Origin: Methylomonas sp. 11b
Lineage (GTDB): Bacteria; Pseudomonadota; Gammaproteobacteria; Methylococcales; Methylomonadaceae
NCBI RefSeq assembly: GCF_000515215.1
Contig: NZ_KI911557.1
Location: forward strand, 3,219,741-3,283,740
Reading direction: 5' to 3'
DNA: 64,000 bases
Position numbers and translations under genes: made by a program. Of this stretch, positions 43,601 through 51,797 are shown in pieces (the first letter of the stretch is position 1; each line of letters starts with the position of its first letter). Under the pieces are notes generated by a model that worked only from the letters and a program-made list of their open reading frames with translations, was not told the origin of the DNA and searched no databases.

Positions 43601-44374
43601 ATGGCTACCACGACAGAACACGTTAGCTTAAGCACCGAAAACCCCAAATCATTGCCTTGGTATTTGCTTGACTTACCCAAATATTTAAAGGGCTTTGGCT
43701 TTTTAACCGTTATGTACATCAGTTTACGACTGTATCAGGGTGCTTTTGCCATAGCGCACGGTCTGGATTCCTCGGAACCGGCATTCGAACAATACTGGAT
43801 GCGGCTGTTTTATATCGAACTAGTGGTGATCGCTGCCGTCGCCAGCGGCTTTTGGGGTTACTTATGGACCACGCGCGACCGCAATCTGGATCAACTGGCA
43901 CCCAAGGAAGAGATACGCCGCTATTTCACCTTGACCATGTGGATCAGCATTTACACCTTTGCCGTGTATTGGGCGGGCAGCTATTTTGCCGAACAGGACA
44001 ATTCCTGGCACCAAGTGGCGATTCGCGATACGCCGTTTACCGCTAATCATATCATCGAGTTTTATTTCAACTTCCCGCTGTACGTGATCCTGGGCGGCTG
44101 CGCCTGGCTGTATGCCAGAACCCGCTTGCCTTTGTACGCCAAAGGCATTTCCTTGCCATTGACCTTGGCGGTGTTCGGGCCGTTCATGATTTTGGTCAGC
44201 GTCGGCTTCAACGAGTGGGGACATACCTTCTGGTTTAGAGAGGAATTCTTCGCCGCGCCGATTCATTGGGGCTTTGTGATCGGGGTGTGGTTTGCATTGG
44301 GCGTCGGCGGCATTTTGTTACAGGGCGTGACTCGTTTGATCGAGTTACTCGATCGGATTCCAGACGCCGAATAA
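43601..44374 (+). CDS. pxmC: PxmC, copper membrane monooxygenase subunit C
   Basis: A 257-residue membrane protein of the PmoC family. CuC ligands Asp133, His137 and His150 (EQDNSWHQVAIRDTPFTANH) and CuD ligands Asn204, His208 and His222 (FNEWGHTFW and APIHWGF) are all present, at a constant offset of 23 from the Methylococcus numbering. All recognised metal sites in pxmB and pxmC are therefore intact, so the enzyme should be active. AGGAG precedes the ATG, 17 bases after pxmB. Confidence 0.93.
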   Translation: MATTTEHVSLSTENPKSLPWYLLDLPKYLKGFGFLTVMYISLRLYQGAFAIAHGLDSSEPAFEQYWMRLFYIELVVIAAVASGFWGYLWTTRDRNLDQLAPKEEIRRYFTLTMWISIYTFAVYWAGSYFAEQDNSWHQVAIRDTPFTANHIIEFYFNFPLYVILGGCAWLYARTRLPLYAKGISLPLTLAVFGPFMILVSVGFNEWGHTFWFREEFFAAPIHWGFVIGVWFALGVGGILLQGVTRLIELLDRIPDAE

Positions 44375-44401
44375 CACTTTTTTCTCTGCATCCACACAAC
44401 C

Positions 44402-45664
44402 ATGTTTCAGCCAAAGTCCGATGTCATCATGCCCAAGAGTCTTACCGATTCAGTTCACTATGCTTGGGTAGTACTTGCAGTCACGTTTCTGTGCTTGTTT
44501 ATGGCATCGGCACTGCGCTCCGTTCCAGGGATCATTATGCTGTCCCTGGAACAGGAGTTTGCTTGGAACCGGGAAACCATTAGCGGCGCGATTTCAGTCA
44601 ACCTGCTGTTATTTGGCCTGGCAGGGCCATTTCTAGGTCGATTGATGGATGTCTACGGCGCTAAACGGATCAGTGTTATCACCTTGATTTTGTCGGTGGC
44701 AGGCGCCGGTGGCAGCGTTTTTATGCAGGAATCCTGGCAACTGTATTTGTTGTGGGGATTGTTGATTGGCGCAGGTTCGGGCGGCACTTCCATGATTATG
44801 GGATCGGCGTTGATCAATCGCTGGTTCCATAAACACCGGGGGCTAGCATTAGGCATATTGGGGGCCGCCTTTTCCTCCGGCCAGTTGGTGTTTACCCCGC
44901 TGCTAATGCAGATCAATGTTCATGAAGGCTGGCGTGCGGCGACGCTGTTTATCGCCGTAGCCTTAGGTTTGGTGGCTTTACCTTTGGTGCTGAAATTTTT
45001 AAGAGACGATCCCGAATCAAAAGGACTGTCGGCCTATGGCGACCATGGTGTTCATCGAACAATGCTTAAGCCTGATCAAAATCCCATGCGCTCGGCCATG
45101 CGCAGTCCGCAATTCTGGTTGTTGGCCTTGAGTTTTGGCATTTGCGGATTAACCACCTCCGGCTTATTTCAGACTCATTTGATTCCGCACGGCATCGAAC
45201 ACGGCTTTACCGACATGACCATGGCCATGTCCTTGGGGGTAATGGGCGCGGCCGATGTGTTCGGCACTATTTTATCCGGCTGGTTATGCGACCGGTACGG
45301 CAAGCGCTGGCCGCTGGCGTTTTATTACGTCGTCAGAGGCGCAACGCTGATACTGCTGCCCAGCATAGATACGACCGGACAATTAACGATGTTCTCGATT
45401 ATCTACGGTATGAATTGGTTGTCCACGATTCCGGCAACCTCGGCGTTAACTGCCGATTTGTTCGGCAAGCAAAACGTCGGCGTGGTGTTTGGCTGGATTT
45501 GCTTCGCGCATCAAATCGGAGCGGCCATTGCTGCTTACAGTGCCGGGTACGTCCATAGTCTGATGGGTGACTACCACCTGGCTTTTGTGGCCTCGGGCCT
45601 ATTCGCTTTTGTCGCAACCGGCATCGTTCTTTTTATAAAAGAACCCTATCCTGCTGTTTTTTAA
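44402..45664 (+). CDS. MFS transporter of the monocarboxylate/oxalate-formate type
   Basis: A 420-residue protein with 12 predicted helices. After helix 2 comes the MFS loop motif GRLMDVYGAKRISV, and similarly SGWLCDRYGKRWPL in the second half. The helix 1 region RSVPGIIMLSLEQEFAWNRE resembles OFA and monocarboxylate-type carriers, which move small organic acids. It starts 28 bases after pxmC without a strong ribosome site (ATG 44402, alternative 44429) and is probably part of the same transcript. Its substrate could be a product or co-substrate of PXM; this is inference. Confidence 0.85.
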   Translation: MFQPKSDVIMPKSLTDSVHYAWVVLAVTFLCLFMASALRSVPGIIMLSLEQEFAWNRETISGAISVNLLLFGLAGPFLGRLMDVYGAKRISVITLILSVAGAGGSVFMQESWQLYLLWGLLIGAGSGGTSMIMGSALINRWFHKHRGLALGILGAAFSSGQLVFTPLLMQINVHEGWRAATLFIAVALGLVALPLVLKFLRDDPESKGLSAYGDHGVHRTMLKPDQNPMRSAMRSPQFWLLALSFGICGLTTSGLFQTHLIPHGIEHGFTDMTMAMSLGVMGAADVFGTILSGWLCDRYGKRWPLAFYYVVRGATLILLPSIDTTGQLTMFSIIYGMNWLSTIPATSALTADLFGKQNVGVVFGWICFAHQIGAAIAAYSAGYVHSLMGDYHLAFVASGLFAFVATGIVLFIKEPYPAVF

Positions 45665-45690
45665 GGGCGCAATGAAAGCGCTATTTTTAA
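45665..45690 (+). terminator. Possible weak terminator after the pxm transcript
   Basis: A short stem GGCGC/GCGCT around AATGAAA followed by ATTTTTAA. The stem is only 4-5 bp, so the call is weak. Confidence 0.3.
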
Positions 45691-45766
45691 ACAAAGAAAT
45701 GGATTTATTCAAAATCCGCTGTCGGAAATTGCATATAATTCTGCTATCGGCTGCAATGGCTGACCG

Positions 45767-47251
45767 TCAGCAAGCACGTCGGGTAGATGCGGCCAGAGCT
45801 TCGAGCTGGGCGAAATTGCAATGACTTGCTAAACAATCGGCCAGACGCTCGATACCGGCTTCGCGCACAGCGTCGAAATCCAGGGCTTGCGCTTGCCGAT
45901 AGCCTGCCCAATTCAACAGCGCATCGCAGGCGGCGGGCAAATCGAATAAACCGTGCAGATAACTGCCCGCCACCTGACCGTCTGCCGAAACGGCGCCGTC
46001 GTCGCCTTCCGTCAGCGAAAATAAGGGTTGTGCCAGCGCAGGACCACTACTGATGCCCAGATGGATCTCGTAGCCCGCCACCTGCGTAGCTTGCCCATAG
46101 AATGCGCCCGCAGTTTGCCGCAAGCATTTTTCCGGTTGTAAAACAGTCTGCATATCCAACAAACCCAGACCAACAGAGCTACCGGCCGGACCTTCCAGCC
46201 CCAGCGGGTCGTCTATGCTATTGCCCAGCATCTGAAAGCCGCCGCAAATCCCCAGCAGTTTGCCGCCGTAACGCAAATGGCGAGCAATGAATGTGTCCCA
46301 ACCTTGCTCTCTAAGCCTGGCCAAATCGCTACGTACCGATTTGCTGCCGGGCAGCACGATCAAGTCGGCGCCGGTTACTTGATCGGGGCTTTTCGCAAAA
46401 CTGACCTGAACGCCAGGGTGCAATTGCAGTGGATCAAAATCGGTATGATTGCTGAAGCTGGGTAGATGCGGCACGACGACATGAAAAGCGCCGGTTTGGC
46501 CCTGTTGGGCATGCCGAGTGGATAAGGCATCCTCGGCTTCCAGATAAAGATCATGCAAATACGGCAGCACGGCCAAGACTGGCTTGCCGGTTCGCTGTTC
46601 CAGCCAGTCCAAGCCAGGTTTTAATAGCGCGATGTCGCCGCGAAAGCGGTTGATGACAAAACCGATCACGCGTTGTTGCTCGCTGGCCGAGAGCAGTTCC
46701 AGCGTGCCGACCAAGTGCGCAAACACGCCGCCGCGATCAATGTCGGCGATCAGAATCACCGGACAATCCACCGCTTCGGCAAAGCCCATATTGGCAATAT
46801 CGCCGGCGCGTAAATTGATCTCGGCTGGACTGCCGGCACCCTCGACGATCAGCATCTGGTACTGCGCACTCAAGCGTTGCCACGATTCCAGAACTGCTTG
46901 TTTGGCGATTTTTTTATATTCGTGATATTGGCTGGCCGACTGGTTTTGCAGGACTTTGCCGTGAATGATCACTTGCGCGGTGGTATCGGTATTGGGCTTG
47001 AGTAGCACCGGATTCATATCGCTATGCGGCGGCAAACCGCAGGCCGCGGCTTGTGCGGCTTGGGCGCGGCCGATTTCACCGCCGTCGACGGTTACCGCAC
47101 TATTGAGTGCCATGTTTTGCGGTTTGAATGGCGCGACGGCAATGCCTTGGCGCCGGTAGTAACGGCACAATGCTGTCACCAAAGTACTCTTGCCGGCATC
47201 GGAGGTGGTGCCTTGCACCATCAACGCTGGAAACGGCGGTTTAGGATGCAT
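45767..47251 (-). CDS. cobQ: Cobyric acid synthase
   Basis: A 494-residue enzyme amidating side chains b, d, e and g of adenosylcobyrinic acid a,c-diamide. N-terminal P-loop-like [32 protein letters not shown] and the C-terminal glutaminase domain with nucleophile [11 protein letters not shown] and later His in [11 protein letters not shown] 47251 ([15 protein letters not shown]) is the family-like start; it overlaps the end of bluB by 11 bases, so translation is coupled. Confidence 0.94.
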   Translation of the reverse strand: MHPKPPFPALMVQGTTSDAGKSTLVTALCRYYRRQGIAVAPFKPQNMALNSAVTVDGGEIGRAQAAQAAACGLPPHSDMNPVLLKPNTDTTAQVIIHGKVLQNQSASQYHEYKKIAKQAVLESWQRLSAQYQMLIVEGAGSPAEINLRAGDIANMGFAEAVDCPVILIADIDRGGVFAHLVGTLELLSASEQQRVIGFVINRFRGDIALLKPGLDWLEQRTGKPVLAVLPYLHDLYLEAEDALSTRHAQQGQTGAFHVVVPHLPSFSNHTDFDPLQLHPGVQVSFAKSPDQVTGADLIVLPGSKSVRSDLARLREQGWDTFIARHLRYGGKLLGICGGFQMLGNSIDDPLGLEGPAGSSVGLGLLDMQTVLQPEKCLRQTAGAFYGQATQVAGYEIHLGISSGPALAQPLFSLTEGDDGAVSADGQVAGSYLHGLFDLPAACDALLNWAGYRQAQALDFDAVREAGIERLADCLASHCNFAQLEALAASTRRAC

Positions 47252-47954
47252 CGGGCCAGCCGTTTTCATAGACAAAGGCCGATAAGGGTTGCGGCGTTGC
47301 CCAGTTTTCCAGTTCCAACATTGGCTTGGGGTAAAACTCGGCGACATGGCCCAGGCAAAGTACCGCAATTGGCCTGCTGCCGGCTGGCATTTTCAATAAT
47401 TGCGCCAATGCGTCCGGATCGAACAGCGATACCCAGCCCAACCCCAGGCCTTCCGCGCGGGCCGCCAGCCACAGGTTTTGAATCGCGCAGGCCGCCGAGG
47501 CCAAATCCATCTCTGGCAATGTCCGGCGACCGAAAATATGTTCCTCGCGTCGATCCGGCAACGCGACGATCAGCAATTCGCCGCAATCGAGTATGCCTTC
47601 CACTTTAAGCTTCATAAATTCGTCGTGGCGTTCGGCCAATGCTTCGGCAGTGAGCCGGCGCTCTTGTTCGACCAGCGCGTGAATATCAATACGCAAACGG
47701 CGATCAGTGACGCGGATAAAACGCCAAGGCTGCATCAAACCGACGCTGCCGGCTTGATGCGCCGCTTGTAACAGACGAGCCAAGACCTCGGCATCGACCG
47801 GATCGGCGAGAAAGTGTCGCATATCGCGGCGTTCGGCGATGGCGCGATAGACGCCGGCAAGTTGTTGGTCGGGAAAACGGTGCGCAGCTGAGGAGTCGTT
47901 CGGATTCAATATAGACTCAGGATTTGCAGTCGACAGCGGGGATTGCGGTGTCAT
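47241..47954 (-). CDS. bluB: 5,6-dimethylbenzimidazole synthase BluB
   Basis: A 237-residue flavin-destroying enzyme of the nitroreductase superfamily that makes the lower ligand of vitamin B12 from FMNH2 and oxygen. Landmarks: [36 protein letters not shown], and [21 protein letters not shown] 47954 is the family-like start and overlaps the cobS stop by four bases. Its presence suggests the organism makes true DMB-cobalamin aerobically. Confidence 0.92.
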   Translation of the reverse strand: MTPQSPLSTANPESILNPNDSSAAHRFPDQQLAGVYRAIAERRDMRHFLADPVDAEVLARLLQAAHQAGSVGLMQPWRFIRVTDRRLRIDIHALVEQERRLTAEALAERHDEFMKLKVEGILDCGELLIVALPDRREEHIFGRRTLPEMDLASAACAIQNLWLAARAEGLGLGWVSLFDPDALAQLLKMPAGSRPIAVLCLGHVAEFYPKPMLELENWATPQPLSAFVYENGWPDAS

Positions 47955-48673
47955 TGCAGCGTGGCAGCAATTAACACGGCGGTTTCCGTCAATTCGACCG
48001 CCGCACCGTAAACGTCGCCTGTTACGCCGCCCAAGCGCGACAAGGCAGATTGCCGTAGCCAAAATAATATGCCGCCGGCAGACAGCACAGCCGGAAAGCC
48101 TAAGAAGACCAGCGTAATCAATACACTCGTTGCCAACACCCATCGGACCAGGGACCTTGGCAGTTGTTGCAATAGTGCTTCCGCTAGACCTTGCGGGCGA
48201 ACATAATCGGTTGTCAGCATCAAGCCTAGAATTGCGGCGCGCCCTAAAACGGGTGCCAGCAACAGGGGGGCGAAGCGAGTTTGCTCGAACATGGCAGTCA
48301 GTGCGGCAAACTTTAGGATTAAAACCAACACCAGCACACTAACCGCAATCGGCCCGGAAGCCGGGTCTTTCATGATTTGCAGGCTGCGCTGTTTATCGCC
48401 GTGGCCGCCGACCCAGGCATCGGCACAATCGGCCAAACCGTCCAAATGTAAGCCGCCGGTCAGCAACACCCATACGGCCAAGATGATAGCAGCCAGCAGC
48501 ATCGGTGAGCTACCGGCAAACAACATCGGCGGCAGGCTTAGTAGCATACCCAGCAGCAAACCCACCGCCGGATAGTACAAAACCGAACGCCCCAATAAGG
48601 GGGCGCCAGCCTCGTAGCGAACCCTAACGGGTATGCGGGTCAGAAATTGCAAGGCAACAAGAAAGGCATCCAC
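47951..48673 (-). CDS. cobS: Adenosylcobinamide-GDP ribazoletransferase (cobalamin synthase)
   Basis: A 240-residue membrane protein joining the activated corrinoid to alpha-ribazole. Conserved: ALQFLTRIPVRVRYE, LTGGLHLDGLADCADAWVGG (DGLADxxDA motif, metal-binding), SLQIMKDPASGPIAV, and LLLAPVLGRAAILGLM. The start is GTG at 48673, two bases after the stop of the TM2 gene, so expression is coupled. A longer frame extends upstream but lies within the TM2 gene. Confidence 0.92.
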   Translation of the reverse strand: MDAFLVALQFLTRIPVRVRYEAGAPLLGRSVLYYPAVGLLLGMLLSLPPMLFAGSSPMLLAAIILAVWVLLTGGLHLDGLADCADAWVGGHGDKQRSLQIMKDPASGPIAVSVLVLVLILKFAALTAMFEQTRFAPLLLAPVLGRAAILGLMLTTDYVRPQGLAEALLQQLPRSLVRWVLATSVLITLVFLGFPAVLSAGGILFWLRQSALSRLGGVTGDVYGAAVELTETAVLIAATLQ

Positions 48674-48675
48674 GA

Positions 48676-49089
48676 CTATTTCAGGTGGCGTCCCTTGGCA
48701 TCTTTGTAGATATGACCGGTAGCGATCAATACGCCTTCGATAAAGCCCCACATGACGCCAAAACCGCCGGTAATCAGCGTGACCACGGCTTGGGTGAAGC
48801 CGAGGAAATAAAAGCCCAGATAAATGCGATGTAGGCCGATCGCACCGAACACGATACCCAGCAGTGCTGCGACCAGCTTGCTTTTGACCGGTTTGGCTTC
48901 CATCAGATAAGCGCCGACCAGGCTGACGTCGGTGACTTTGTCTTCTTCGTGATCGAAATCCACATCGTCGCCGACTTTGGGCGGCGCATCCGATGTCCAT
49001 TGATCCAGGTGAAATTCGTAGAATTGACCTTCGTGTTTGATTACGCCGGTCTGGCATCTTTCATCGTAACTTTCTATGTGTCCTAGCAT
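48676..49089 (-). CDS. TM2-domain protein with an N-terminal soluble domain
   Basis: A 137-residue protein. Residues 1-60 look like a small OB or cold-shock-type domain (GHIESYDERCQTGVIKHEGQ, YEFHLDQW), followed by two helices with the TM2 signature (AIGLHRIYLGFYFLGFTQAV and GGFGVMWGFIEGVLI). TM2 proteins are of unknown function. ATG 49089 is preferred over a TTG four codons upstream. Its tight coupling to cobS looks like operon position rather than a cobalamin role. Confidence 0.8.
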   Translation of the reverse strand: MLGHIESYDERCQTGVIKHEGQFYEFHLDQWTSDAPPKVGDDVDFDHEEDKVTDVSLVGAYLMEAKPVKSKLVAALLGIVFGAIGLHRIYLGFYFLGFTQAVVTLITGGFGVMWGFIEGVLIATGHIYKDAKGRHLK

Positions 49090-49265
49090 GTTGTTTACCA
49101 AATCAGTTGTATGTTTTTATTATTATGTGCAGATGCCATCGGAGACAGCTGCCGGTCGCAAAGCAAGCTCGACCATCCGCCAAGCTTATTTTTCGCGGCC
49201 AATGATACGGGAAAGCTAAACACCTCGCTATTGCATCCGAAACGGATTGCCGATGGATAGCCTAT

Positions 49266-50306
49266 TTAAGCGGTAGATACTTTGGCCTGACTGAATGTGG
49301 CCATTTCATTGTGTAAATGACAGGCCATTTTCAGCAAGGGTACCGCCAATACCGCACCGCTACCTTCGCCCAGGCGCATCTCCAGATTCAACAATGGCCG
49401 GGCATTTAACGCTTGCAGGACTCGGGCGTGGCCTTTTTCCGCGGAACAATGGCCGTAAAAAAACCAGTCCACGCAGCCGGGATTAATATCCCTCGCCAGC
49501 AAAGCCGCGACACTACTGATAAAGCCGTCAATCAACACCGGCAAGCCAAGTTGGGCGGCGCTGATATAGGCAGCGGTTAATGCGGTGATTTCAAAACCAC
49601 CCAAGGTTTTTAAAATATCCAAAGGCGACTGCAAAGCGGCTTGGTGCCTCTGTAAGGCAAAGTCGATAATGCCGACTTTGTGATCGATTTGTCCGGCATT
49701 CAAGCCGGTGCCGGCACCGGTAATGTCGGCAGCTGGTATCCGCAAACTGGCTGCCGCCAGTGCGCTGGCGCTGGTGGTATTGGCGATGCCCATTTCGCCG
49801 CCGATAAACAAATCGGCCCCTTTCGCTACAGCCCGTTCGACGGCAGCCTGGCCTGCGGCCAAGGCGATAGCTAAATGCTCGTCACTCATCGCCGCCGTCC
49901 TCTTGAAATTGGCAGTGCCTGCGCCGGCTCTATGACTGATGACATCGGCTAAAGCCACTGGCTGAATCAGCCCTACATCGACAACTTCGAAATACGCATC
50001 GACATGGCGGGCCAGCACATTTACCGCCGCACCACCGGCTGCGAAGTTTTTTACCATTTCCATCGTCACCACTTGCGGAAAGGCTGAGACGCCTTCCTCG
50101 GCAATGCCGTGATCAGCGGCAAATACGCTGACATGGATTTTTTCCAGCTTAGGCATTTCCCGGCGTTGCATTGCCGCCAGCCTTACTGCGCAATCCTCCA
50201 GCAAGCCCAAGGAGCCGGGCGGCTTGGTCAATTGCGCTTGCCTGTCCAACGCTTGTTGGTAATAGTGTGCATCGGGCGCGGCAATTGGCGCGGATAAACT
50301 GTTCAT
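49266..50306 (-). CDS. cobT: Nicotinate-nucleotide:DMB phosphoribosyltransferase
   Basis: A 346-residue enzyme making alpha-ribazole phosphate from DMB and NaMN. Conserved: LTKPPGSLGLLEDCAVRLAA, VSVFAADHGIAEEGVSAFPQ, GGEMGIANTTSASAL, GRGTGL-type segment (GAGTGLNAGQIDHK) and the catalytic Glu region NLEMRLGEGSGA. ATG 50306 is the family-like start, seven bases after the cobU stop. Confidence 0.94.
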   Translation of the reverse strand: MNSLSAPIAAPDAHYYQQALDRQAQLTKPPGSLGLLEDCAVRLAAMQRREMPKLEKIHVSVFAADHGIAEEGVSAFPQVVTMEMVKNFAAGGAAVNVLARHVDAYFEVVDVGLIQPVALADVISHRAGAGTANFKRTAAMSDEHLAIALAAGQAAVERAVAKGADLFIGGEMGIANTTSASALAAASLRIPAADITGAGTGLNAGQIDHKVGIIDFALQRHQAALQSPLDILKTLGGFEITALTAAYISAAQLGLPVLIDGFISSVAALLARDINPGCVDWFFYGHCSAEKGHARVLQALNARPLLNLEMRLGEGSGAVLAVPLLKMACHLHNEMATFSQAKVSTA

Positions 50307-50313
50307 AAGGAAA

Positions 50314-50841
50314 TTAGACGTTTTTGAGGATTTGCGGCAAACCGGCGCTGACCAGCACCACCTTGTCGCTAATTTGCGCGAGTCTTTGATGTAAAAAGCC
50401 GGCTTCATCGACGAATCGGCGGGTCATCGCGTCGGCGGCTACAACACCCAGGCCCACTTCGTTGCTGACCATGATCACGCGTTGCCGGCCTGCCGCCAGC
50501 ACTGCGCATAAGGCATCGGCTTGTTGCTGATAGCGCTGTTCTTGCAGATTACCTTGCTTGTCGAATAACACATTGCACAACCAAAGCGTCAGGCAATCGA
50601 CCAGCAAGCAATGCTGTTTGCCGGCGTATTCGCTAATCACATCCGCCAATGCGATAGGCTCTTCAACGGTTAGCCAATGCTTTGGACGGCGCTGTTGATG
50701 ATGCTGGATGCGGCTGTGCATCTCGTCATCTCCCGCTTCGGCGGTGGCGATGTACACCACCGGCATACCGGACGCCAAAGCTTGTTGCTCGGCATAGCGG
50801 CTTTTACCGGAACGGGCGCCGCCCAAAACCAGCTCAATCAT
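50314..50841 (-). CDS. cobU: Adenosylcobinamide kinase / guanylyltransferase
   Basis: A 175-residue bifunctional enzyme that phosphorylates adenosylcobinamide and attaches GMP. Walker A is LVLGGARSGKSRYAEQ at the N-terminus; HQQRRPKHWLTVEEP carries the guanylylated His region; VLLVDCLTLWLCN-type and MVSNEVGLGVV segments follow. It starts within the last eight bases of the universal stress gene. Confidence 0.94.
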   Translation of the reverse strand: MIELVLGGARSGKSRYAEQQALASGMPVVYIATAEAGDDEMHSRIQHHQQRRPKHWLTVEEPIALADVISEYAGKQHCLLVDCLTLWLCNVLFDKQGNLQEQRYQQQADALCAVLAAGRQRVIMVSNEVGLGVVAADAMTRRFVDEAGFLHQRLAQISDKVVLVSAGLPQILKNV

Positions 50842-51277
50842 CCGCTAATCGCACCGCTAGTACGTCGCATTTGGCATGATGCAGCACGCCGTTGGCTGTT
50901 GAGCCGAGCAACAACGCAAAACCATGACGGCCGTGCGAACCCACGACGATTAAATCGGCCTGAATTTCTTCTGCTACCCGGACGATTTCCAGTTTAGGGC
51001 TACCCATTTCCAGATGTTGGCGTTCGGCGGGAACCTGTAGTTTCTCGCCCAGCTCGTGCAGGCGTTTCTTGGTGGCCTCCATCAATTCCTGGGTCAAATC
51101 CACATCGAATGGAATGATGGGGCCATAAGCGGGATCGGTAATCGGCAAATTATCGACCACATGTACCAAGCTCAGCTGGGCAGCGTTTTGCGCGGCGATT
51201 TGCCTGGCTTTTTCGGCCACTTGACCGCCATGTTCAAAAAAATCGGCAGCCAATAAAATATGTTTATAAATCGTCAT
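50834..51277 (-). CDS. Universal stress protein (UspA family)
   Basis: A 147-residue protein with the UspA fold: N-terminal YKHILLAADFFEHGGQV and the ATP-binding GSHGRHGFALLLGSTANGVL motif (GxxGx9GS-type) near residue 115, so it probably binds ATP. AGGAGG lies seven bases before the ATG. Its stress or metabolic role cannot be read from sequence. It heads the usp-cobU-cobT strand. Confidence 0.9.
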   Translation of the reverse strand: MTIYKHILLAADFFEHGGQVAEKARQIAAQNAAQLSLVHVVDNLPITDPAYGPIIPFDVDLTQELMEATKKRLHELGEKLQVPAERQHLEMGSPKLEIVRVAEEIQADLIVVGSHGRHGFALLLGSTANGVLHHAKCDVLAVRLADD

Positions 51278-51285
51278 ACATCCTC

Positions 51286-51795
51286 CTAATCGCTAGCGGC
51301 AATCTCGGTAAACAACAAGGTCATCACTTGTGTGGAAATGAGTATATATAAAAAAGCCAGCGCCAAGCCGAACAATAACGGTCTATCCAGGGCATGCCGG
51401 AAAATATTGCCATTGACCAACCAATGCCAGCCCATCAGCACGATCATCGCAATGTATGCCACCTGGCTGATCTGGGTATTCAGGCTGGCGACCGCCGGAA
51501 TGGCGCACAAACTAATCACCACATCAGAGCCCAATAATGCCGTCAGGGTTTGCGGAAAACGGGCGGTTTTCCCGGAAAAATACAGAAGCGGATAGCAGAA
51601 ACCGACCATTAATACGGTCTCCGCGCTGATTTGCAGCAAAGCATGCGCCCAATCGCTGTCCAACAACAAAATCAGTAGATTAACCAGCAAATAGGGTATG
51701 AACATCAGCCGCACTAGCCAAGGCGACGCCGGCACATCCTGTGGCCCTTTGCGCATAATGCAAATCTCAAAAAACAACACCATCAGTTGGTACAT
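51286..51795 (-). CDS. Five-helix membrane protein of unknown function
   Basis: A 169-residue protein with about five hydrophobic helices (LMFIPYLLVNLLILLL, ISAETVLMVGFCYPLLYF, TALLGSDVVISLCAIPAV, VAYIAMIVLMGWHWLV, LLFGLALAFLYILISTQVM). It resembles YIP1-type small membrane proteins in outline, but I cannot assign a family. GGAG lies six bases before ATG 51795. It follows the ABC-F gene with no spacer. Confidence 0.7.
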   Translation of the reverse strand: MYQLMVLFFEICIMRKGPQDVPASPWLVRLMFIPYLLVNLLILLLDSDWAHALLQISAETVLMVGFCYPLLYFSGKTARFPQTLTALLGSDVVISLCAIPAVASLNTQISQVAYIAMIVLMGWHWLVNGNIFRHALDRPLLFGLALAFLYILISTQVMTLLFTEIAASD

Positions 51796-51797
51796 GA

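Noticed and set aside
41582..44374. Canonical particulate methane monooxygenase (pmoCAB)
   Set aside because: Gene order is A-B-C and the A subunit departs from PmoA in several conserved stretches, so pxm is the better call.
45665..49265. Cobalamin riboswitch ahead of the cob genes
   Set aside because: No B12-box-like sequence or matching fold was found in the gaps at 45665-45766 or 49090-49265.
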